From the NCBI GenBank assembly GCA_016763115.1, contig JAESUL010000016.1, positions 1 through 6,728 of the forward strand: DNA of 6,728 nucleotides, given 5' to 3'. This document shows, in pieces, positions 1 to 6,264 of the stretch (position 1 is its first letter; every line of letters starts with the position of its first letter). The translations under genes were made by a program, and so were the position numbers. Under the pieces are notes generated by a model. It worked only from the letters and a program-made list of their open reading frames with translations. It made no database searches and had not been told where the DNA came from. The DNA comes from Phycisphaerales bacterium. GTDB lineage: Bacteria; Planctomycetota; Phycisphaerae; Phycisphaerales; UBA1924.

Positions 1-501
1 GCCGCGTTCACCGGTGAACCGGTACCCGCCGTTGGCAAAGGAGATCGGTGCGTGCCCCGGGGCGGAGCCGCCGAAGATATACCCAACGATGGATTCGCGA
101 TTGGAGATCCCGAAGAGCGAACTTATGAGCGAATCAACAACCAGCGCCTGGCTCGAGCGTGTTGCCGAGTCCGAAGGCGTGGAGATATTCTCCGATGCAA
201 TCGAGAGGGCCTCATCGATCAGGTCCTTGGCTTCGCCCAGCGCAAGGTCGAGCGTATCGAGCGAGTTCTGGGCGAACCCGAGGTTCTTGACCAACTGCTC
301 GGAGAACGAGATCCGCCGATCCAAGAGCGAAACGGTCGCGCTGCGGACCGGGTCATCGCTCGGGCGGAGCAGGTCGAGCCCGGTGGCGAACTGCTCGGTG
401 AGCCGACCGATCTGGATGTTGGTCGAGTTGATGCGCGAAATCGAGAGCTGCGAAAAGATCGCGGTGGGGGATCGCCCGTATGAAGTTGGGAAGGTGCTCA
501 T
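1..501 (-). CDS. flgL: Flagellar hook-filament junction protein FlgL (HAP3), N-terminal part, runs off the left edge
   Basis: FlgL is the second junction protein between hook and filament; it is exported by the flagellar type III system and sits distal to FlgK. The 167 visible codons are open to base 1 with no stop, so the 3' part lies outside the window. The N-terminus is the flagellin-like D0/D1 helical region: INSTNIQIGRLTEQFATG followed by the typical RPSDDPV motif (about residues 43-49), a long heptad-rich helix with LDTLDLALGEAKDLI, and near the end GYIFGGS, which matches the (Y)IFGG motif usual in FlgL. The start is the ATG at 499-501, preceded on the minus strand by GGGAG with a 7-base spacer. 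It begins 22 bases after the frame-corrected flgK stop, as expected for an operon. FlgL rather than flagellin is favoured by the position directly after flgK and by the IFGG motif. Confidence 0.93.
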   Translation of the reverse strand, partial: MSTFPTSYGRSPTAIFSQLSISRINSTNIQIGRLTEQFATGLDLLRPSDDPVRSATVSLLDRRISFSEQLVKNLGFAQNSLDTLDLALGEAKDLIDEALSIASENISTPSDSATRSSQALVVDSLISSLFGISNRESIVGYIFGGSAPGHAPISFANGGYRFTGERG

Positions 502-523
502 TGTTTCACTCCCGTATCTGTGA

Positions 524-604
524 TCACACCAAGGCGATCAGTGTGTCGAACATTTCTTGGGCCGCGGTGATAATCCGTGCAGCCCCCTGGTACTGGCGCT
601 GGTG
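524..604 (-). other. flgK: Out-of-frame true C-terminus of FlgK (-1 frame continuation)
   Basis: Read on the minus strand from 604, the -1 frame gives HQRQYQGAARIITAAQ, continuing with EMFDTL and a few more residues before a TGA at 524-526. This is what the FlgK family has directly after its NLL motif: an amphipathic D0 helix of the type Q-x-Y-Q-A-(A/S)-A-R-I-I-x-x-A-x-E-M-F-D-T-L. The main frame matches the family through codon 546 and the -1 frame matches from 604 on, so one base is missing (or two are extra) within about 602-609. For example, an original AGC-CAC may have become AGCAC. The corrected protein would be about 573 residues. In Salmonella this C-terminal segment is needed for assembly and is the FlgN binding region. 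No slippery heptamer is visible at the site, so programmed frameshifting is not supported; a sequence error or a real single-base deletion is more likely. Confidence 0.88.
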
Positions 605-2244
605 CTCAGCAGGTTGAGCGATTCCTCGTCGACGCTCACCCCCGAGATCCCCGCGCGTTGGCTTTCCAGACTCTGGCGCACCGCCCGCGACGCAGCGGCG
701 CCCGAGCGAGCCGTTGCGATCTCCACCGCGACCGACTGCGTGTGGTTGCCCCAGAAACTACTAAAGGTCCGCCCGTTGAAACCGTTGATACCCTGGTTGG
801 CGAGGTCGCTGATGGTTTTGGCGTTGCCGTTGGCAACGGACTGCCCGTCAACAAAGCGACCGACCTTGACCTCGACATCGTCGCGGACATCGATATCCGA
901 CGAGTCCTTGCCGCTAAAGAATGTATTGACCCCGAGCACCGCCAGCGCACCGGACGAATCGTCGGAGAACGCGAATGAGATGCTCGGATCATCCGAGCTG
1001 ATCTGAAGCCGACCCGAAGCGTCAAAGCTCGCGCTGATGCCCCCGACCGCGTTGATCGCCGCTCGAATATCCTCCGCGCTGGTGTCGTCGCCAAATCCAG
1101 GCGCCCCGGTGTTGTCGAGCCCGTCGAGGTCGATGTCGATCCGGATGCGATCGGATGTATTGGTCTGCTCGTTGCGGACCTCGATAAAGAACCCGCCGTT
1201 CTCGACCGAGAAGGGCAGGTCGCCAAAGGTCGCGTTGTTCGGATCGTTGAGCGCAAGCAACTGGTCCGAACTGTTGATCTGCAGCGTGCCGATCTCATTG
1301 TTCAGCCAGTCCTCGTTGATGCCCGTCGAATGCAGTTTGTTGATCTCGAAGATCAACTGCGAGGCGAGTGTGTCGAGTTTCTCAAGCGTGGTGTCGATCA
1401 CGCCGTCGCGTGATTCGAGCAACCCGCCGAGGGCGCCTGAGCGCACATCAAGCGGTGACTGGTTGTCCGAGAGCACGATTTTGACGGTGGCGATTTCGCC
1501 GGAGGTATCGCGCAGCACCTCAACGCCTCGGCTGGTGTTCCCGAGCACGACCGGGGTCGAGCCGACAAACACATTGTACTGCCCGGTGTTGGTCTCGTTG
1601 ACGGTGACATCGACGATCGAGGAGAGCTCGGTGACAATCTGGTCACGCCGATCGCGCAGCGAGCTCGCCTCCGAGTTGCCGTTCTCTTGCGTCGAGATGA
1701 TCTCGTTGATGGATGCGAGCTCGGAGAACAAGGCGTTGGCCTGGTTGGTCTGGGCGTCGATCTGTTCCTCGATCTGTGATCGCTGGCTGAGCAGATCGGT
1801 GCGGAGATTCTGGATGAACGATGCGAGCGATCGCCCTTGGTTGAGGAGGGTTGATTGCGAGTCGAGCTGGGTGGTCGCTTCGGACCAGGTGTTGAAGAAC
1901 CCGCTGAGCTGCGAGGACATATCAAACTCGGTGCCCTCGTTGAGGATGGCTTCGAGCTGGGTCATCGCGTTGAGCTTTTGTCCGGATGCGAACTCGTCGG
2001 AGATCCCATTCCAGAGGCGTTTTTGCAGGGCATTATCAATCTGCCGGCGGACATCAGCGACCGCGACGCCGTTGCCGATTGAATACGGGTCCGACGCCGA
2101 TCCGCGGATCGCCTGGAGCATCGCGATCTGGCGCGCGTACCCCGGTGTGGCGACATTGGCCATGTTCTGGGCGGTGACATTGAGCCCGATCTGGCTCGTA
2201 AAGAGCGCAGAGCGTGCGATATTCATGGCAGAAGTAATACTCAT
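538..2244 (-). CDS. flgK: Flagellar hook-filament junction protein FlgK (HAP1), with a probable frame break near its 3' end
   Basis: FlgK is the first hook-associated junction protein, placed on the finished hook before FlgL. The frame as written gives 568 residues. The N-terminus has the classic rod/hook/HAP signature: LFTSQIGLNVTAQNMANVAT then PGYARQ (residues 14-39). Residues 85-210 are coiled-coil-like D1 helices, and INKLHSTG is at 301-308. A flagellin-IN-like segment at about 388-445 (EDIRAAINAVGG, GRLQIS, LGVNTFFSG) lies in the outer domain. The start is the ATG at 2242-2244: the FlgK signature begins there and an AAGGGG lies 7 bases upstream. A longer reading from 2328 would overlap flgN and add non-family sequence. 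The family match holds through SVDEESLNLL (537-546) and then fails: residues 548-568 are a basic, family-unlike tail ending at the TGA at 538-540. The correct C-terminus lies in the -1 frame (separate entry). It follows flgN by 25 bases. Confidence 0.93.
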   Translation of the reverse strand: MSITSAMNIARSALFTSQIGLNVTAQNMANVATPGYARQIAMLQAIRGSASDPYSIGNGVAVADVRRQIDNALQKRLWNGISDEFASGQKLNAMTQLEAILNEGTEFDMSSQLSGFFNTWSEATTQLDSQSTLLNQGRSLASFIQNLRTDLLSQRSQIEEQIDAQTNQANALFSELASINEIISTQENGNSEASSLRDRRDQIVTELSSIVDVTVNETNTGQYNVFVGSTPVVLGNTSRGVEVLRDTSGEIATVKIVLSDNQSPLDVRSGALGGLLESRDGVIDTTLEKLDTLASQLIFEINKLHSTGINEDWLNNEIGTLQINSSDQLLALNDPNNATFGDLPFSVENGGFFIEVRNEQTNTSDRIRIDIDLDGLDNTGAPGFGDDTSAEDIRAAINAVGGISASFDASGRLQISSDDPSISFAFSDDSSGALAVLGVNTFFSGKDSSDIDVRDDVEVKVGRFVDGQSVANGNAKTISDLANQGINGFNGRTFSSFWGNHTQSVAVEIATARSGAAASRAVRQSLESQRAGISGVSVDEESLNLLSTSASTRGLHGLSPRPKKCSTH

Positions 2245-2269
2245 CGCGATGCCCCTTTCCGTGCGTCTT

Positions 2270-2791
2270 TCATTGGTGGATATCCATCGAGCTGGTGACC
2301 TGCGTGCGGACCGGGTCGACGCTGCCATTGCGTCCGTAGGTGCCCGCGTGGGACATGTTTGCCGAGACCTGCTTGATAAGCCCCTGCATGTGCTGGGCGA
2401 GTGCGGTTGATGCGTCTTGCACCGCGCGGTGCTCGATGCGGAGCTGGGCGATCAGCGAGCGGAGCTTGGCCGATGATTTTTCGATCCGCTCGGCGGGTTC
2501 GGGCGCGAGTGTGGGCAGGATCTCGGTGATCGTCATGCACTTGCCGTCGGGCTTGGTGATCATCTTCTGGCGAGACCGCTCGATCGTTGCGATGCGTTCG
2601 AGCACCTCGCCGGTCTGGGCGATGACCCGCCCGATCGCGTTGGGATCGGCGTGGGCGATCGCGTCGCGGTGCTCGCCGGCCAGGATCAGCAGCGTTTCGT
2701 GCTCGCCGGAGAGATCTGAAAGCAACGAATCAAGCCGATCGGTATCGAGCTTGTTTTCAAGTGGTTTCGTTTTTGTGGTCAATGTGCGCAT
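2270..2791 (-). CDS. flgN: FlgN-type flagellar export chaperone for FlgK/FlgL
   Basis: This 173-residue protein is probably the cytoplasmic chaperone that keeps FlgK and FlgL unfolded and delivers them to the flagellar export gate. It is almost entirely helical with heptad patterns, as in the family: DRLDSLLSDLSGEHETLLILAGEHRDAI (about 18-45) forms the first long helix, and a second run spans 100-145. The weakly conserved FlgN C-terminal turn appears as TYGRNG (151-156). There is no signal peptide or membrane segment. It starts at the ATG at 2789-2791, 2 bases after the flgJ stop, with GGTGGGA inside the end of flgJ as ribosome binding site, so translation is probably coupled. Its position directly before flgK and flgL, its proposed clients, is the strongest support because FlgN sequences are poorly conserved. 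At 173 residues it is somewhat longer than the roughly 140 of enterobacterial FlgN. Other helical flagellar chaperones cannot be fully excluded. Confidence 0.82.
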   Translation of the reverse strand: MRTLTTKTKPLENKLDTDRLDSLLSDLSGEHETLLILAGEHRDAIAHADPNAIGRVIAQTGEVLERIATIERSRQKMITKPDGKCMTITEILPTLAPEPAERIEKSSAKLRSLIAQLRIEHRAVQDASTALAQHMQGLIKQVSANMSHAGTYGRNGSVDPVRTQVTSSMDIHQ

Positions 2792-2793
2792 GA

Positions 2794-3369
2794 TTATCCC
2801 ACCAGATCCAATGGCTTGCTGTTGACCGGTACGGATCGTTCGTTGACGGCCTTGGTCGCATCATTCATGTACGCCGAGTGCTTGAGCATGTCACGCTGGA
2901 TGCGATCGACGAGCGGGAAGTTCGATGCCGACACGATCTGGTCGGCGAGTTTGGTATCCAAGAGCGATCCGAACTGTTTATCAGCGTCGGTGGGCCCGAA
3001 GGGTTCCGCCGCCTGATTCGAGTCACGCAGTGATTTGAGAATTGGTGTAATCAGCGTTGAAGCGACCAACTGCTCGGCGGCCTGGCGTGCTCGTGCGACC
3101 TTGCCCTCGGCGGATTCGTCCTTGATAAATCCGGCATCGAGTTCGGTGCCCGTGAACATGTCGCGTCGGCTCTCGATCGGTGCGGTCTTCTCGTCGAACA
3201 GCTTGCGGAAATCAATCGCCCCGCTCGAATCCGTCGGCAGCATCACCGCATCACGCGATGCGCTGGGCAGCTTGGCAAACCGCACCCGCGACGAACTCGC
3301 CGGGTTGTCCTGCATCAGGCGACCGATGGTCGCGTTGGCAGAGGTCGAGATGGAGCCTGCATTGCTCAT
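2794..3369 (-). CDS. flgJ: Flagellar rod-binding protein, FlgJ N-terminal domain type (no muramidase domain)
   Basis: The 191-residue product corresponds to the rod-cap half of FlgJ, which helps rod subunits assemble in the periplasm. The rod-binding domain is at about 94-161: ARQAAEQLVASTLITPILKS (an aliphatic version of the usual FE-x-x-F-x-x-x-x-L-K segment), then DADKQFGSLLDTKLADQIV and the end FPLVDRIQRDML, which parallels the family's (G)-(L/I)-A-D-x-I-x-(R/K)-Q-L. The first 90 residues are polar, Ser/Ala/Asp-rich and probably disordered. No glucosaminidase domain follows, unlike the roughly 313-residue FlgJ of Salmonella, so a separate enzyme must open the peptidoglycan. There is no signal peptide, in keeping with type III export. 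It starts at the ATG at 3367-3369, 9 bases after flgI; a GAG lies 6 bases upstream and an AGGA further out. It is followed after 2 bases by flgN. Confidence 0.87.
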   Translation of the reverse strand: MSNAGSISTSANATIGRLMQDNPASSSRVRFAKLPSASRDAVMLPTDSSGAIDFRKLFDEKTAPIESRRDMFTGTELDAGFIKDESAEGKVARARQAAEQLVASTLITPILKSLRDSNQAAEPFGPTDADKQFGSLLDTKLADQIVSASNFPLVDRIQRDMLKHSAYMNDATKAVNERSVPVNSKPLDLVG

Positions 3370-3378
3370 GGTGTGCTC

Positions 3379-4473
3379 TTATTCCTGTCCATCTATGATG
3401 AGCCGGGCGTGGAGTTTGCCGGCTTTGTGAAGCATCTCAAGGATGTGGATCTGCTCGACGGGCGGGATATCAAGCTGGTCGAACGCTGCAACGAGGTCAT
3501 CGAGTTGGGCGGAATCGCCCGTGGTGCTTCTCGGGGTCTCGATCTTGGCAAAGTCGTTTTCTTGTATTCCTGAGATCACCTCGCCGGGCAACGGCGGCGG
3601 GAGAATAGTCGTGATCCGCAGGTCCTTGTGCGTGATGATCGCGCTGGAGACCTGCACATCGCCCGTGATCACGATGATCCCTAGGCGGGTATCGCAGATG
3701 ACCTTGGCGGGGAGTTTGCGGATCGCGCTGCTGATGTCGGTCTGCATGATGTCGCCAAAGAACGACGCGGGGTTTGATCGCTCGGCCTTGGGCACCGTGA
3801 TGCGGATCGTCCGCGGATCGATCGGCTTGGCGAGTGATTCGCCCAGCTTGGTGCCCGAGAGCAGGTACTGCTGATTGATCTCCGAAGCGATCACGCCGTT
3901 CGCGTCCCACCCGGCAAAGTTCGCGTCGATGATGAGATCGAACGAGGTCGAGATGCTCAGCATCGTGTTGACATCACGCACCATCTGCCCGCCCTTGGCG
4001 ATGGTCGCCACGGTCGGGAAATCAGCGTCGGCAAGGCTCAGGTTCCCGGATGCAAAGGCGTATACGGGTGCGTTTGGGAACGGCGTCATCGGTGCGAGCA
4101 ACAAGGTCCCGCCTTCGAGCGACTTGGCACTGTTAAGCACCGAGATCGTGACCTTGAGCCGATCGTCCACCTTGGCGCCCTCGCGGGGGATCTCGCAGGT
4201 GACCAAGACAAGCGCAGCGGATTTGCTCGATGCGATGTCGTCGATGCTGACCGGGTTGCCGAGTTTGGTGAGTGCTGCCGCAAGCGGGCGGGCCATCGCC
4301 AGTTCGGTGCCCTTGTCGCCGGTCCCATTGAGACCAACAACCAGCCCGAGCCCCTGGATGACCGATGCACCCTGCCCCTTGACGCGCGTCACTTCGCGCA
4401 GAGTCTTTGCACCGTGCGCAAATGGTGCGAGCACGGCGAGCATGAGAATGAGTGTGACAATCCTTCGGCACAT
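3379..4473 (-). CDS. flgI: Flagellar P-ring protein FlgI precursor
   Basis: FlgI is exported by Sec and forms the P-ring around the distal rod in the peptidoglycan layer. The 364-residue precursor is of normal family length. It opens with a Sec signal peptide: MCRR, a hydrophobic stretch IVTLILMLAVLAPFA, and a probable cleavage after G21 or A22. The mature start TLREVTRVKGQG leads to the family hallmark GLGLVVGLNGTGD (41-53). Other matches are the IASEINQQY segment near 195-203, corresponding to the family's A-x-x-I-N, the VICDTRLGIIVITGDVQVSSAI region (258-280), and the C-terminal helical segment LVAAFDQLDIPPVEQIHILEMLHKAGKL. The start at 4471-4473 has AAGGA 8 bases upstream. It is separated from flgH by 82 bases, the longest gap in the block. 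Like other Sec-exported ring proteins it should depend on FlgA for ring formation. Confidence 0.97.
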   Translation of the reverse strand: MCRRIVTLILMLAVLAPFAHGAKTLREVTRVKGQGASVIQGLGLVVGLNGTGDKGTELAMARPLAAALTKLGNPVSIDDIASSKSAALVLVTCEIPREGAKVDDRLKVTISVLNSAKSLEGGTLLLAPMTPFPNAPVYAFASGNLSLADADFPTVATIAKGGQMVRDVNTMLSISTSFDLIIDANFAGWDANGVIASEINQQYLLSGTKLGESLAKPIDPRTIRITVPKAERSNPASFFGDIMQTDISSAIRKLPAKVICDTRLGIIVITGDVQVSSAIITHKDLRITTILPPPLPGEVISGIQENDFAKIETPRSTTGDSAQLDDLVAAFDQLDIPPVEQIHILEMLHKAGKLHARLIIDGQE

Positions 4474-4555
4474 AATCGGAATCCTTCCGCAAGGCGTTTA
4501 CGCGAATCGCGTGCCAATCCTTTGGCGCCTCGTATGTCTTTGAGAGTAATGGGGT
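4474..4555 (-). promoter_or_regulatory. flgH-flgI spacer with tandem small hairpins around the flgI ribosome binding site
   Basis: This 82-base spacer is the only sizeable gap between genes here. On the transcribed (minus) strand it holds GCCAAAGGATTGGC (4526-4513; stem 5, loop 4), immediately followed by the near-perfect palindrome ACGCGATTCGCGT (4512-4500). Two mutually exclusive stems then follow around the ribosome binding site of flgI: CCTTGCGGAAGG (4494-4483) and CGGAAGGATTCCG (4489-4477). The AAGGA is paired with CCTT in the first and lies partly in the loop of the second. No run of T follows any stem, so a strong intrinsic terminator is not indicated. A role in setting flgI translation or protecting the downstream message is an inference; short stems of this size also arise by chance. 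Confidence 0.4.
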
Positions 4556-5239
4556 TCAGAACGCGAACACGGTATCGAGTATCCGTGTAAAGAGCCCTTT
4601 TTCGCTGGTGTTCTTGAGTTCGCCCTCGTTCTCGACCACAAGGTTGAGGTTGGCCATCTGGCTCGAGAGGATGGTGTTCTGCTCGGTGATGTCTTGTTCG
4701 CGGGCGATGCCCGACATGATAAGGACCTGAATTTCTTCGTCTTTGGCGATGCGCTTAGTCGCTTGAAGTACCATGGTGCCGTTGGGCTTGATCTCGAGCA
4801 CCTGGGCGGTGATGCGGGCGATGAACTTGTCCTTGCGTTCGTAGTCGCCCTCGCCGATGAACTTGGTCTTGGAGGTGAAGTTGAGCAGATCAACATTCGA
4901 GAGCCCCGCCGAGGCGATCTCGAGCTCGAGCAGGGCCATGAAATCAACGATCGAGTTGAGCCTTTGGTTGGCCGTGCTCTCCTTTTTGGTATCGAGGCTC
5001 TGCGAGCTGGTCATCGACGACACCTCGTCGATAATAATCGTGATGATGTCGTGCTCCTTGATCACCCGAGGCTCGGGCGGAGCGACATACACCAGGCTCA
5101 CCTGCTCGACCGACAAAATCGGCGTGCTCTGCTCTTCGATGGGTTGCTCTGCTTGCTCGGTAAGGAACAAACTCTGGGCATTTGCAGATGAAATGCTCAA
5201 TGCGATGAGCAGCGGGGCGATGAGGAGCAATGGTTTCAT
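4556..5239 (-). CDS. flgH: Flagellar L-ring protein FlgH precursor, without a lipobox
   Basis: FlgH forms the L-ring that lets the rod pass through the outer membrane. The 227-residue protein is of normal length. It starts with a signal peptide (MKPLLLIAPLLIALSIS) and a signal peptidase I site SANA|QS after residue 21. Family features are the EHDIITIIIDE stretch (62-72; compare the usual GDIVTVLI), the serine/threonine-rich strand after it, and GEGDYERKDKFIARI followed by VLEIKPNGTMVLQATKRI (129-164; the usual V-x-x-V-L-P-N-G-N-L-x-I-x-G). After these come QVLIMSGIAREQDI and NTILSSQMANLNLVV (171-202). Unlike Salmonella FlgH, there is no cysteine anywhere in the protein, so it cannot be a classical lipoprotein. 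The start ATG at 5237-5239 is 2 bases after the flgA stop; only a weak AGG about 11 bases upstream is seen, so translational coupling to flgA is likely. Confidence 0.94.
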   Translation of the reverse strand: MKPLLLIAPLLIALSISSANAQSLFLTEQAEQPIEEQSTPILSVEQVSLVYVAPPEPRVIKEHDIITIIIDEVSSMTSSQSLDTKKESTANQRLNSIVDFMALLELEIASAGLSNVDLLNFTSKTKFIGEGDYERKDKFIARITAQVLEIKPNGTMVLQATKRIAKDEEIQVLIMSGIAREQDITEQNTILSSQMANLNLVVENEGELKNTSEKGLFTRILDTVFAF

Positions 5240-5241
5240 AT

Positions 5242-6258
5242 TCAGTTTACCTGTGCTTGGGTGTCTTTGATGATGACGGCCCGTCCGGGCCCCGAGGCGC
5301 GGGCGGTGAATCGGCTCTTGCGGTCGAGCGATTCGAGCTCGAGCAGCTCGCCATCGCGTACGCTGCTCAGGGCCCGTGCGCGAAGATTGACGACGACGGT
5401 GCCCGCGATCGAGCGTGCGGAAACGATGTCGCCGCGTTTGATGACGATGGGTGATTCCACATCATCGCTCATGACGATGGTGCCGATCCGCATCGCGGAA
5501 CGGGTAGTCTGTCCGGCGTGGGCGACGGGGTTTGCGGGGGTCTCTGAGGCTGGAAACCACTGTGTTTCCAGCGAATACATGGATTTGACCAGCATGGTCC
5601 CGCGGGTGACATTCTCATTGAGCACCATCACGGTGCGTTGTACTTGGACCTTGGTGCTGATGGTAAAGCTCCGCTCGATCCGCTCGCCCTGGTAGACGGT
5701 GAGGCGCAAGGTGAGCCGGGACCCGTTGCCGATCTGGCGGATCTCGACGAGCCGACCGCCCAGCGGGCGGGCGAGCGCTTCGCGGTCCGAATCGCGGAGA
5801 TCGAGGCGCAGCGACTTTGGCTGGACCCCGAACCGTCTGGCGACCCATCGTTTGACCGAATCGTGGAGCGTTGGTTGAGCAACTTGTACTTTGGGCGCGG
5901 GATCGGTGCCCTTGACGGTGTGTGATGCCAATGTGCGATCGGGGCGACGGGTGACAAATGATTCCGGGCCCGAGACCACGACCGATCCAACCCGCGCCCG
6001 AGGCATCTCTTTGAGCAACTCGCGGATCTCTTGGACCCCGATTCGGGTCCATTGTCCGGTGGTCACGATCGAACTGATAGGGATCTGGCTCAACTCGGGT
6101 TCCTGAGAACCCACGATGTGGGCGAGCTGGCCGAGTGTAAGCACATCGGTGGTGTGCAAACGCACGGTTGAACGCAGTGTGACCGTGGTGATCTCGACGG
6201 CCAACGCGCCGGGTACACACATGGTCAGGATCACGATGAGGAGTATTCGTAGTTTCAT
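5242..6258 (-). CDS. flgA: Flagellar P-ring assembly chaperone FlgA, long form
   Basis: FlgA is a periplasmic chaperone required for FlgI to polymerise into the P-ring. The 338-residue protein begins with a Sec signal peptide (MKLRILLIVILTMCVPGALA, cleavage after A20). Residues 21-200 form an extra N-terminal region rich in beta strands. The conserved C-terminal part starts at about 204: an SAF-like segment with VLNENVTRGTMLVKSM (212-227; compare the family's R-x-I-x-x-G-x-x-I) and RIGTIVMSDDVE (257-268). The final beta domain follows with IVIKRGDIVSA (271-281), GTVVVNLRARALSSVRDGEL (286-305) and ARASGPGRAVI (319-329). Salmonella FlgA is about 219 residues, so this is a long type, as in several non-enteric phyla. 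The start ATG at 6256-6258 is 6 bases after the flgG stop with no strong ribosome binding site, which suggests coupling. It overlaps nothing and lies 2 bases before flgH. Confidence 0.93.
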   Translation of the reverse strand: MKLRILLIVILTMCVPGALAVEITTVTLRSTVRLHTTDVLTLGQLAHIVGSQEPELSQIPISSIVTTGQWTRIGVQEIRELLKEMPRARVGSVVVSGPESFVTRRPDRTLASHTVKGTDPAPKVQVAQPTLHDSVKRWVARRFGVQPKSLRLDLRDSDREALARPLGGRLVEIRQIGNGSRLTLRLTVYQGERIERSFTISTKVQVQRTVMVLNENVTRGTMLVKSMYSLETQWFPASETPANPVAHAGQTTRSAMRIGTIVMSDDVESPIVIKRGDIVSARSIAGTVVVNLRARALSSVRDGELLELESLDRKSRFTARASGPGRAVIIKDTQAQVN

Positions 6259-6264
6259 TGGGTA

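Noticed and set aside
8..19. TTCACCGGTGAA palindrome near the left edge
   Set aside because: It lies inside the flgL coding sequence and encodes an ordinary F-T-G-E stretch; there is no other sign of a regulatory site.
14..523. Two overlapping plus-strand open frames opposite flgL
   Set aside because: The minus strand encodes FlgL with RPSDDPV and YIFGGS motifs; the plus-strand frames are by-products of its codon use.
519..528. TGTGATCACA, a perfect palindrome between flgK and flgL that looks like CRP half-sites
   Set aside because: The two half-sites abut with no 6-base spacer, so it is not a CRP site, and it overlaps the corrected flgK stop codon; GATC palindromes are common in this window.
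597..609. Programmed -1 ribosomal frameshift as an explanation for the flgK frame break
   Set aside because: No X-XXY-YYZ slippery heptamer is present at 602-609; the nearest run of five G on the coding strand (584-588) lies after the point where the correct frame must already have been entered.
2245..2328. Upstream extension of flgK by 28 codons
   Set aside because: It would overlap the end of flgN and adds an arginine-rich stretch foreign to FlgK, while the ATG at 2242-2244 has a good ribosome binding site and the conserved N-terminus.
1037..2410. Long plus-strand open frame (457 codons) opposite flgK and the end of flgN
   Set aside because: It is a shadow of flgK: the minus strand is clearly coding with family motifs, while the plus-strand translation is serine-rich and resembles no family.
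3875..4543. Plus-strand open frame of 222 codons opposite flgI
   Set aside because: It is antisense to the well-supported flgI, with no family motif and no sensible ribosome binding site context.
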